Positions 1 through 5,942 of a stretch of DNA of 8,313 nucleotides are shown here, piece after piece. The notes under the pieces are model-generated. The model saw nothing but the letters and a program-made list of their open reading frames with translations, did no database searches and had not been told where the DNA came from. The position numbers and the translations under genes are program-made. Origin of the DNA: Spirochaetaceae bacterium (GTDB lineage Bacteria; Spirochaetota; Spirochaetia; DSM-27196; PXBQ01); the NCBI GenBank assembly GCA_003566875.1, contig PXBQ01000435.1:1-8313 (forward strand). Reading direction: 5' to 3'. The first letter of the stretch is position 1; the number at the start of each line of letters is the position of its first letter.

Positions 1-342
1 CGCGGCCGATACGCCGTTCGAGTCACCGATAAACTCACCGTTCTTATAGTAGCGAATGTACGGGATGTTTCCGTTTCCGAGAGTTTGTTCTTTGAACGCC
101 ATGAATTCTTTCCGGAACGGGACCGTATTGTAGATTATTCGGTACACGGTTACATCGCCCCCGGCCGGTTTTTCTTTCTTCTCCCAGGACTCGAGCCAGA
201 CTTTCATGCGAATCCAGTCGGGACACCAGTCCTGCGTCATGACGATCGCGACGTTCTCGGCCGTGGCGGCCGGTTCGGTGAACTCGCCGGCGTCGATCGC
301 CGCGCGGGCCTGTTCTTCGGTCATTTCCCTGTTGTAAATCAT
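1..342 (-). CDS. Thioredoxin-fold protein with monothiol WCPDW motif (3' end beyond the left edge)
   Basis: This open frame of 114 codons starts at ATG 342-340 and leaves the window without a stop, so the C-terminus is missing. The protein reads as a thioredoxin-like domain. A short N-terminal helix region leads to a beta strand (VAIVMTQDWCPDW, residues 31-43) that carries the redox-site position. Further on is the cis-proline strand with its following hairpin (IPYIRYYKNGEF, residues 93-104), typical of thioredoxins. The active site is W39-C40-P41-D42-W43, so the second, resolving cysteine of the usual CxxC is a tryptophan and C40 is the only cysteine visible. A disulfide reductase of the classic type is therefore unlikely. 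A monothiol exchange, peroxide-sensing or binding role is possible. The start is supported by GGGAGGA four bases upstream. The ATG directly follows the TAA of the phosphoesterase gene, which suggests translational coupling. Fold assignment is fairly sure; function and substrate are unknown. Confidence 0.8.
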   Translation of the reverse strand, partial: MIYNREMTEEQARAAIDAGEFTEPAATAENVAIVMTQDWCPDWIRMKVWLESWEKKEKPAGGDVTVYRIIYNTVPFRKEFMAFKEQTLGNGNIPYIRYYKNGEFIGDSNGVSAA

Positions 343-1281
343 TTATCCTCCCGACGGCGTCCACGTCCAGTGAGAGTCGGTCAAACGCGACTCACCACGC
401 CACGTGTACGCGGCCAAAAATCCACCGGCAGCGACCGAGTAATCCGTTACGCACACGACGTGCGACTGCACGGTCGGTCGTTCGGCGTGAAGCCAGTAAT
501 GGCCCATGAAGACGGGCACGTCGCCCGAGTATCCGGGGATCCGAGCAAGCGCCGAGTCGGGCACGGGAATATCCGCCGAACTCGCGACGGTACCAGGGGG
601 AAACGAGACTTCATGGTACGTCGTCGGCGTCGGCGGGGGCCACCACGCGACGCGAGTCGCGCTCCGACTATGCCCGTCCTTGTCCAGGAACGTCACGCCC
701 TCGGGTAGGTGGAGTTCGACGCCTTTCAAGAGCGTCTCGACGGCGCGAAACTGCCGGCTTCCCGGCGTCACGCTGTGTTCGAGGAACTCGTCCGACATCG
801 CGCCGATACCCGATACGACTCGAACTGCATCGTCATCCCACGCGGCGTGGACCACCCGAACACCGGATATTTCGATGAAGAAAGGAAGCGTCCTGAACCA
901 ATCGAGGTACTCCCGAAACAACGCGCGGTCGTTCCTGAATTGATACAAAGTGTCGAGGTGTTGAAAAAGGTGCGTGTCCGACCGCGAACGAAGCCATCGC
1001 GGACCGTTTGCAGTCTCACGGCGCGTATGAAAACACAATGCGTTGTACTCGTGGTTGCCGATAACGGCGTATGCGGCGCCCGCGTCGACCATGCGCCGTA
1101 CGATCTCGAGCGTGCCGCGAATATCGGGACCACGATCGATAAAATCGCCGACAAAGACCGCGAGCCGCCCGGTTTCCGGTGACCGATACGCGCCGTGGCG
1201 TTTCTCGTACCCGAGAAGTCGCAAAAGGTCCTCGAGATGGTGTGTGTGTCCGTGTATATCGCCGATGACGTCGAGTACCAT
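343..1281 (-). CDS. PPP-family metallophosphoesterase (Ser/Thr phosphatase or Ap4A-hydrolase type)
   Basis: A 312-residue cytoplasmic calcineurin-like phosphoesterase. Numbered from ATG 1281, all PPP signature motifs are present in order: GDIHGH (D8, H10), GDFIDRG (D46, D49, R50), GNHE (N76, H77, E78), the histidine of VVHAAW (H145) and the late GH motif of FMGHYW (H261). This gives a complete two-metal centre. The C-terminal stretch around VTDYSVAAGG resembles the end of bacterial phosphatases of this class. Members hydrolyse phosphoserine/threonine or dinucleoside polyphosphates; the substrate cannot be told from sequence. An open frame continues upstream to about 1380, but those codons run into the poly-U tract of the preceding terminator. 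Neither ATG 1314, 1287 nor 1281 has a Shine-Dalgarno sequence. ATG 1281 is preferred because it puts two residues before the DVIGDIHG strand, as is usual, and because it sits seven bases after a good -10 element. ATG 1287 is the main alternative. The stop touches the start of the thioredoxin-like gene. Confidence 0.88.
   Translation of the reverse strand: MVLDVIGDIHGHTHHLEDLLRLLGYEKRHGAYRSPETGRLAVFVGDFIDRGPDIRGTLEIVRRMVDAGAAYAVIGNHEYNALCFHTRRETANGPRWLRSRSDTHLFQHLDTLYQFRNDRALFREYLDWFRTLPFFIEISGVRVVHAAWDDDAVRVVSGIGAMSDEFLEHSVTPGSRQFRAVETLLKGVELHLPEGVTFLDKDGHSRSATRVAWWPPPTPTTYHEVSFPPGTVASSADIPVPDSALARIPGYSGDVPVFMGHYWLHAERPTVQSHVVCVTDYSVAAGGFLAAYTWRGESRLTDSHWTWTPSGG
346..352 (-). promoter_or_regulatory. 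Ribosome binding site of the thioredoxin-like gene, inside the upstream coding sequence
   Basis: The minus strand reads GGGAGGA here, ending four bases before ATG 342. The same bases encode the last residues (Ser-Gly-Gly) of the phosphoesterase. Ribosomes terminating at TAA 345-343 would sit on this site, which favours coupled translation. Confidence 0.65.
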
Positions 1282-1288
1282 CGGCATG

Positions 1289-1317
1289 AATATACGCGAG
1301 GACGGCACCGACATCAA
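1289..1317 (-). promoter_or_regulatory. Candidate promoter of the phosphoesterase gene, leaderless type
   Basis: On the minus strand a -35-like TTGATG (1317-1312) is followed after exactly 17 bases by TATATT (1294-1289). These match the sigma-70 consensus at 4/6 and 5/6 positions. The last -10 base lies seven bases before ATG 1281, so transcription would begin at or one base before that codon. This agrees with the absence of any Shine-Dalgarno sequence. It is an inference from sequence only. Confidence 0.45.
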
Positions 1318-1378
1318 CCGAAGCGGATCGCATTTCGCCGTGAATATGGGCGGCCTATCGCGCGTCCGCATCGCGCAC

Positions 1379-1412
1379 AAAAAAAAGCCCCCACGGAGTG
1401 TGCGCGGGGGCT
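1379..1412 (-). terminator. Rho-independent terminator after the arabinofuranosidase gene
   Basis: On the minus strand AGCCCCC (1412-1406) pairs with GGGGGCT (1392-1386) around a 13-nt loop. A run of eight U residues (1386-1379) follows directly. There is no T-tract on the other side, so it works only leftward. It would end transcripts of the transporter/GH51 unit and isolate the phosphoesterase unit, unless it acts as an attenuator. Confidence 0.85.
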
Positions 1413-1419
1413 AAATCCT

Positions 1420-1471
1420 AAAATGGTGGCTCACAAAAAGCTGAAGCTGCACGCAGAATATACACCATTTT
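1420..1471. repeat. 9-bp inverted repeat able to form a long stem-loop before the terminator
   Basis: AAAATGGTG at 1420-1428 is the exact reverse complement of CACCATTTT at 1463-1471. In a leftward transcript this would form a stem directly upstream of the terminator hairpin. The 34-nt loop is long, so stability depends on inner pairing, and its role is unknown. Confidence 0.45.
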
Positions 1472-1502
1472 GCCAAAAAAGCTAAGTGAAAAACGCGAAC
1501 TC

Positions 1503-1517
1503 GAACAATTCTTGTTC
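1503..1517. promoter_or_regulatory. Perfect palindrome GAACAA-TTC-TTGTTC, possible operator
   Basis: Six-base arms separated by three bases make a symmetric 15-bp site of the size bound by dimeric repressors. It lies 21 bases beyond the GH51 stop codon in the direction of transcription, upstream of the terminator and the next gene. No regulator gene is in the window, and a chance palindrome cannot be excluded. Confidence 0.25.
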
Positions 1518-1537
1518 CTCTATTCCGACGCAGTCGC

Positions 1538-3019
1538 CTACGCGATCTCCAACACGACTACCGACATCCTCGGTACCGTGATATCCACACCGGCTTCGCC
1601 GACGGCGGCTTCGTCGAATTTCTTCGGTCCGACGGCCTCGGGCGCGTCGAATGTGTTGTGCACGTTCATCGTGGATCCGGTCAGGATTCTGCCGGAAACC
1701 GAACTGCACGAACGTCCGTGCACGTCGAGAGTCGCCGCGATATCGCGATGAGGGTTCATGTTGCTCATCGATACGTGCAGCTTTCCGGCATCGTCGATCG
1801 ACGCGGAGCAGCTCAACGCGGGAATTTCGATACCGTCGTGCTCGTACGTTTCACTCACGAGATCGACCGGAACCATAGTAGCGTCGTGGTGCACGGTGTA
1901 CATCTCGTATACGTGGTACGTCGGCGTCAACAGCATTCGCTCCTTGTCGGTCAGAATCATCGCTTGAAGGACGTTGATCGTCTGCGCGATGTTCGCCATC
2001 CGGACACGTTCTGCGTGCCGATTGAAGATGTCGAGCGATGCCGCGGCGACGAGCGCGTCACGCATCGTGTTCTGTTGGTACAGGAACCCCGGATTGGTGC
2101 CGGGCTCGACCATGAACCACGTCCCCCACTCGTCGACGATCAGCGCGACCTTTTTTTCCGGATCGTGGACGTCCATGATCGTCGAGTGCCGGTCGATCAA
2201 CTGCTCGAGATACAGGCCTCTCCTCAGGATCTCGATCCAGTCGCTCTCTTCGAACTCGGTCGCGTGTCCGGTTCGTTTTCGGTCGGGGCCGCGGACGGAC
2301 GTGTAGTAGTGAAGCGCGAGGCCGTCCATCTGGTCGGCGGCTTTCTTCATCAGAACGTCGGTCCAGTGTTCGTCATCGCCACTCGGACCACACGCGATGC
2401 GATACAACGTCTTGCCCTCGAAGTTGCGGCAGTACAACGCGTACCGTCGGTACTCATCGGCGTAGTACTCCGGTGTCATTCGACCGCCGCACCCCCAGTT
2501 CTCGTTGCCCACGCCCCAGTACGTTACACCCCACGGCTCGTCTCTGCCGTTCTCGCGGCGCAAGCGCGCCATCGGGCTGTCCCCGCCAAAGTTGAGGTAC
2601 TCGACCCACTGCGCCATCTCGAGAACGGTGCCGCTCCCGACGTTCCCGCAGATGTACGGTTCGCAGCCCAACTGCCGGCACAACTCGAGGAATTCGTGAG
2701 TACCGAAGTGGTTGTTCTCGGTCACGCCGCCCCAGTGAGTATTCACCATCGACGGTCGTTTCTCTTTCGGACCGATCCCGTCCATCCAGTGGTACTCGTC
2801 GGCAAAACACCCACCGGGCCACCGGAGAACGGGCACCTTGATCCGCTTGAGCGCCGACACGACATCGTTCCGGATGCCGTTTGTGTTCGGAATCGCGGAT
2901 TCGGCTCCGACCCAAACGCCTTCGTAGATGCATCGCCCCAAATGCTCGGCGAAGTGCCCATAGATGTTCCGGTCGATCTTCGTCCGGGCCAGTCCAACAT
3001 CGAGCGTTGCTTTGTTCAC
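1538..3019 (-). CDS. abfA: Alpha-L-arabinofuranosidase, glycoside hydrolase family 51
   Basis: A 493-residue retaining exo-hydrolase expected to remove terminal alpha-L-arabinofuranosyl units from arabinan or arabinoxylan oligosaccharides (EC 3.2.1.55). Family hallmarks appear in order, numbered from GTG 3019: NIYGHFAEHLG near 18-28, RWPGGCFADEYHW near 66-78, and GVGNENWG with the acid/base E173. HYY follows at about 237-239, and the nucleophile E297 lies in VDEWG. A C-terminal beta-domain follows. Length and the spacing of the two glutamates fit bacterial GH51 enzymes. There is no signal peptide, so it should act in the cytoplasm on imported oligosaccharides. The GTG start is chosen because AGGAG lies seven bases before it. 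An in-frame ATG at 3034 would add five residues but contains that ribosome site and has none of its own. It follows the transporter genes by 63 nt on the same strand and is probably co-expressed with them. Activity on other furanosides, or a xyloglucan side role, cannot be excluded. Confidence 0.95.
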   Translation of the reverse strand: MNKATLDVGLARTKIDRNIYGHFAEHLGRCIYEGVWVGAESAIPNTNGIRNDVVSALKRIKVPVLRWPGGCFADEYHWMDGIGPKEKRPSMVNTHWGGVTENNHFGTHEFLELCRQLGCEPYICGNVGSGTVLEMAQWVEYLNFGGDSPMARLRRENGRDEPWGVTYWGVGNENWGCGGRMTPEYYADEYRRYALYCRNFEGKTLYRIACGPSGDDEHWTDVLMKKAADQMDGLALHYYTSVRGPDRKRTGHATEFEESDWIEILRRGLYLEQLIDRHSTIMDVHDPEKKVALIVDEWGTWFMVEPGTNPGFLYQQNTMRDALVAAASLDIFNRHAERVRMANIAQTINVLQAMILTDKERMLLTPTYHVYEMYTVHHDATMVPVDLVSETYEHDGIEIPALSCSASIDDAGKLHVSMSNMNPHRDIAATLDVHGRSCSSVSGRILTGSTMNVHNTFDAPEAVGPKKFDEAAVGEAGVDITVPRMSVVVLEIA

Positions 3020-3026
3020 GTTCTGA

Positions 3027-3031
3027 CTCCT
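3027..3031 (-). promoter_or_regulatory. Ribosome binding site that sets the GTG start of the arabinofuranosidase
   Basis: AGGAG on the minus strand is followed by seven bases and GTG 3019-3017. The upstream in-frame ATG at 3034 overlaps this site and is therefore an unlikely start. Confidence 0.7.
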
Positions 3032-3053
3032 CATGTGTATATCGACTTCTCAA

Positions 3054-3080
3054 AGCGCGTGCGAAAACGCCGCCGGCGCT
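3054..3080 (-). other. Imperfect intercistronic hairpin between ATPase and arabinofuranosidase genes
   Basis: On the minus strand AGCGC (3080-3076) can pair with GCGCT (3058-3054). Inside them is a small GCG-TTTT-CGC hairpin, with unpaired bases on both flanks. No U-run follows, so it is not a normal terminator. It may modestly reduce read-through or protect the upstream message. Confidence 0.3.
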
Positions 3081-3082
3081 AC

Positions 3083-4078
3083 TTACTCGGACTCCGGTTC
3101 ATACAGGTGGCACTTCACGACTCGCCCCGCGGTCGTCACGTCCGGCGGTTCGATCTTGCGGCACTTGTCCATGACGTTCGGACACCGACCCGCAAACTTG
3201 CATCCGATCCGTCCGTACTCGCGGACTTCCATCGTCGAGAGTGCGATGCTCTTCGCCCACGCTCCCTTCACCTCGGGAATCGGCTGCGGCACCGATTCTT
3301 TTAGGATACGCGTATACGGGTGCTTCGGGTCGCCGAGCACGTTGTCGACCGTTCCGGTCTCGACTATCTGTCCGCGCAGCATTATCGCGATGCGGTCGCT
3401 GATGTAGTACGCGGTCGCGAGATCGTGCGTTATGTAGAGGACGCTGACGTTCTCTTCGTCGCGCAGACGTTTGAACACGTTGACGATCGCCATCCTCAGC
3501 GATGCGTCGACCATCGACACGGGCTCGTCGGCGATGATGAGCTTCGGGCGCGGTATCAGCGCGCGGGCGACCGAGACTCGTTGTATCTGCCCACCGGAGA
3601 GCTCGTGGGGATACCGAAGGTTCACCTCGTCAAACGACAATCCGACGAGTTTCAGCGCGTCGTCGACCACCGGCTCGGCCTGCTTTCTGTTTGATGCGAT
3701 ACCGAAGTTCAACGCGGTCTCGATGAGGTACTCGACGAGGCGCCGCAGCGGATTGAACGTGTCGAACGGGTTCTGGAACACGGGCTGAACCTCGCTCATG
3801 AACCTCATTGTCCCACGGCGCCCGCGTATCCGTGTCGTATCCGAACCCTCGTAGAGTATCTTCCCCTCGGTAACCGGGAAGTCGCGCAGAATGAGCCGCG
3901 CTACCGTCGTCTTCCCACTTCCGCTCTCGCCGGCGAGCGTGAAGACCTCCGGCTTGTCGCTTCGAAGCTGAAAACCGACATTGTTCACCGCCGTGAGTTT
4001 CTCACCGGTAAGGGCTCCTCCGATATGGAACACCTTCGAGATTGAGTCCAGTTCCAAAAGGCGCGCGTCGGTGCTCAT
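3083..4078 (-). CDS. Opp/Dpp-type ABC transporter ATP-binding protein (OppF-like)
   Basis: A 331-residue ATPase that would power the importer together with the next ATPase, at the cytoplasmic face. Visible motifs are Walker A GESGSGKT (50-57), Q-loop in VFQNP (Q102), signature LSGGQ (160-164), Walker B KLIIADE with catalytic E185, and the H-loop ITHD (H218). The C-terminal oligopeptide-transporter extension begins at HPYT (about 253). It holds four cysteines, C293, C299, C306 and C323, in the arrangement seen in many Opp/Dpp ATPases. The start ATG 4078 overlaps the stop of the upstream ATPase gene as ATGA and is preceded by GGGAGG. A longer frame reaching 4201 would run backwards through that gene and is not credible. 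The OppF rather than OppD role rests on gene order and on partner comparison. Confidence 0.93.
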   Translation of the reverse strand: MSTDARLLELDSISKVFHIGGALTGEKLTAVNNVGFQLRSDKPEVFTLAGESGSGKTTVARLILRDFPVTEGKILYEGSDTTRIRGRRGTMRFMSEVQPVFQNPFDTFNPLRRLVEYLIETALNFGIASNRKQAEPVVDDALKLVGLSFDEVNLRYPHELSGGQIQRVSVARALIPRPKLIIADEPVSMVDASLRMAIVNVFKRLRDEENVSVLYITHDLATAYYISDRIAIMLRGQIVETGTVDNVLGDPKHPYTRILKESVPQPIPEVKGAWAKSIALSTMEVREYGRIGCKFAGRCPNVMDKCRKIEPPDVTTAGRVVKCHLYEPESE

Positions 4079-5070
4079 GCTTCCTCCCTCTCGCCCACCA
4101 AATGGCACGCGGCTCGGTGCAACGTGTCGAGCTGTATCATACTCGGCACGACGCGACGACAGATCTCCTTTGCCATCGGGCAACGCGGATGGAAGCGACA
4201 CCCCGACGGTGGACTCGCGAGGTTCGGTGGAGCGCCTGGAAGCGCCGACCGCGTACCCTTGTCGCCGATGACCGGGAGAGACGCGATCAGGTGTTGCGTG
4301 TACGGGTGTTGCGGAGCGCCGAATATCACCTCGGTGGGTCCTTCTTCGACGATTGTACCCGCGTACATGATCGCAACGCGGTCCGCGACGTTTGCGTGCA
4401 CAGCCATGTCGTGCGTCACGAGCAGGACGGTGTTACTGCTCTCCGCCTGGATATCCTTCAGGAGTTGGAGAACACCACGCTGAACTACGACATCGAGAGC
4501 CGTCGTGGGCTCGTCGGCAATGATAAGGCTTGGTCTGAAGATGGTAGCGAGCGCAATTGCGATCCGCTGCTTCATCCCTCCGGATAACTGATGCGGATAC
4601 GCCTGCAGAATGTCGGGAGGCAGACCGAGTTTCTTCAAGTGATCACGACACAATGCCTCGAATTTTCTTTTGTCGTCGATTCCCTGGTGCGTGTCGACGA
4701 CGTGACGGAAAATTCGCCGGACTCTCCGAACCGGGTTCAGGATGCTCATCGAACCTTGCATGACGTACGAGATCTCTTTCCACCGGATTTCGCGGCGCAT
4801 GACTTCCGGCGCCACCGATGCGATGTCAACATCACGACCGTCAAAAGTGTACGTCATGGTGCCGCCTTCGATCCGCAAAGGCGGTTTGATCGAACCCGAG
4901 ATGACCTTGATCAGCGTCGTCTTGCCACAACTCGACTCTCCGGCGATCCCGTATATCTCGTTTTTTTGCAGCTCAAAGCTCACGTCGTCAACCGCCCGGA
5001 CGGTGCGCGAAATACCGTACGCTTCGGTCCGATAGTACGCGTGCAGGTTTTTGACACTCAATAAAGGCAT
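4075..5070 (-). CDS. Opp/Dpp-type ABC transporter ATP-binding protein (OppD-like)
   Basis: A 331-residue ATPase, first of the pair. Motifs are Walker A GESSCGKT (44-51; serine and cysteine replace the more usual Gly-Ser/Cys pair), Q-loop glutamine Q105 in YVMQGS, signature LSGGM (162-166), Walker B SLIIADE with E187, D-loop ALD, and H-loop VTHD (H220). The C-terminal extension from HPYT (about 255) carries C291, C297, C304 and C322, a cluster matching that of the partner ATPase. Dpp-type D subunits have been reported to bind an iron-sulfur cluster through such cysteines; whether this one does is unknown. It starts six bases after the stop of the OppC-like permease, with only a weak AGGGG ribosome site 11 bases upstream, so coupling to the preceding gene is likely. 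Confidence 0.93.
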   Translation of the reverse strand: MPLLSVKNLHAYYRTEAYGISRTVRAVDDVSFELQKNEIYGIAGESSCGKTTLIKVISGSIKPPLRIEGGTMTYTFDGRDVDIASVAPEVMRREIRWKEISYVMQGSMSILNPVRRVRRIFRHVVDTHQGIDDKRKFEALCRDHLKKLGLPPDILQAYPHQLSGGMKQRIAIALATIFRPSLIIADEPTTALDVVVQRGVLQLLKDIQAESSNTVLLVTHDMAVHANVADRVAIMYAGTIVEEGPTEVIFGAPQHPYTQHLIASLPVIGDKGTRSALPGAPPNLASPPSGCRFHPRCPMAKEICRRVVPSMIQLDTLHRAACHLVGEREEA

Positions 5071-5076
5071 AACGGT

Positions 5077-5934
5077 TCAAGCCCCTATCCGGCGGAGCCG
5101 CGTTCTTGGATCGATGTACTCGTTCACGCTCTGTGAGAGCAGGTACAAACCGAGAAACATCACGACCGACACCACGACCGGTGCCATGAGCCACCACCAA
5201 ATTCCGGCCACCATCGCCTGGTGTGCGTTTGCCCAGTAGATCGTGGTACCGATTGTTGGAAGCGTGACGTTCGACAACCCGAGGACGCCGAGGGTCACTT
5301 CCATCCCGATCGACCAGATCATGTTGTTGATCGTCGTTGCAAACACGATCGGCAGCACGAACGGCAGATGCTCAAAGATCGTGATGTGAAAATCCTTCGC
5401 GCCGCAGTACTGAGCGGTCCGCGTGAACGAACGCTCCTTGAGGCTCAAAACCTGCGAGCGGATGAGCCGCGCGTCCCACGGCCACCCGAATAACCCCATG
5501 AGAACGCCAAGCCCCGTTAGGCCCATGCGTCCGCGAAACAGAAAACTCAATAGGATAAGAAGGGGAAGAACCGGCATCACGACAAAACTGTCGTTCACCG
5601 ACATCAAGATACGATCGACGTAGCCGCCACGGTACCCTGCGGTCAACCCGACAAATATCGCGATGACGCGTGATACGGCGGCGGTTATCAGCCCGAGGTA
5701 GAGCGAGTTCCGCACGGCGAACGTCATCCACCAGAATACATCCTGCCCGCGCGAGTTTGTGCCGAACGGATATTGGAGGCTCGGCGATCTGTCGAGCGGT
5801 ACCTGGAACGTTCGTCCGGGGTCCTGAGGGGAGACGTATGATATCGCCGACATAATGAACGTGGCGAGCAAGAAAATAAAGGCAACGCGAAACCGACCGT
5901 CGTATCGCAGCAAATCCCGTATTACTTTGAGCAT
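5077..5934 (-). CDS. Opp/Dpp-type ABC transporter permease (OppC-like)
   Basis: A 285-residue inner-membrane permease. A first membrane segment lies at about 18-36. It is followed by the family motif FGTNSRGQDVF (57-67), then five more hydrophobic segments (about 75-100, 117-134, 138-152, 194-215 and 245-270). The cytoplasmic coupling loop reads YCGAKDFHITIFEHLPF, a divergent version of the EAA motif that contacts an ATPase. The C-terminus VNEYIDPRTR is typical of DppC/OppC proteins. The ATG at 5934 is chosen because GGGGGAG lies just upstream. The GTG codon at 5937 overlaps that site, but would change the protein by only one residue. It lies eight bases after the upstream permease stop. It would form a heterodimeric pore with the OppB-like subunit. 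Confidence 0.92.
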   Translation of the reverse strand: MLKVIRDLLRYDGRFRVAFIFLLATFIMSAISYVSPQDPGRTFQVPLDRSPSLQYPFGTNSRGQDVFWWMTFAVRNSLYLGLITAAVSRVIAIFVGLTAGYRGGYVDRILMSVNDSFVVMPVLPLLILLSFLFRGRMGLTGLGVLMGLFGWPWDARLIRSQVLSLKERSFTRTAQYCGAKDFHITIFEHLPFVLPIVFATTINNMIWSIGMEVTLGVLGLSNVTLPTIGTTIYWANAHQAMVAGIWWWLMAPVVVSVVMFLGLYLLSQSVNEYIDPRTRLRRIGA

Positions 5935-5942
5935 CACTCCCC

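Larger units (their letters stand above)
1413..1537 (-). other. Structured, AT-richer intergenic region between GH51 stop and terminator
   Basis: No supported gene lies here. It contains a 9-bp inverted repeat (AAAATGGTG at 1420-1428 and CACCATTTT at 1463-1471) spanning 34 nt. Within it is a TATATT hexamer on the minus strand (1461-1456). A separate 15-bp palindrome GAACAA-TTC-TTGTTC lies at 1503-1517. It could simply be the 3' untranslated region of GH51, or the promoter/leader of a short RNA ending at the adjacent terminator. Confidence 0.4.

Noticed and set aside
85..708. 207-codon plus-strand open frame across the thioredoxin-like and phosphoesterase genes
   Set aside because: It spans the junction of two recognised minus-strand genes and its product is Arg-rich with no family features.
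1282..1380. N-terminal extension of the phosphoesterase to 1380
   Set aside because: The first codons would lie in the U-tract of the terminator, and the extra residues precede the conserved first beta strand without any family counterpart.
1413..1470. Possible tRNA or tRNA-like gene in the structured spacer
   Set aside because: No T-arm GTTCRANYC sequence and no cloverleaf pairing could be found; only one long inverted repeat is present.
1658..3304. 548-codon open frame on the plus strand, antisense to the arabinofuranosidase
   Set aside because: It mirrors the GH51 gene, whose catalytic motifs are complete. The plus-strand product is rich in Arg, His and Val with no recognisable motif, as expected of an antisense frame in GC-rich DNA.
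4079..4201. N-terminal extension of the OppF-like ATPase to 4201
   Set aside because: It would read through 41 codons of the upstream ATPase gene in another frame. The ATGA overlap with GGGAGG just before ATG 4078 is the normal arrangement.
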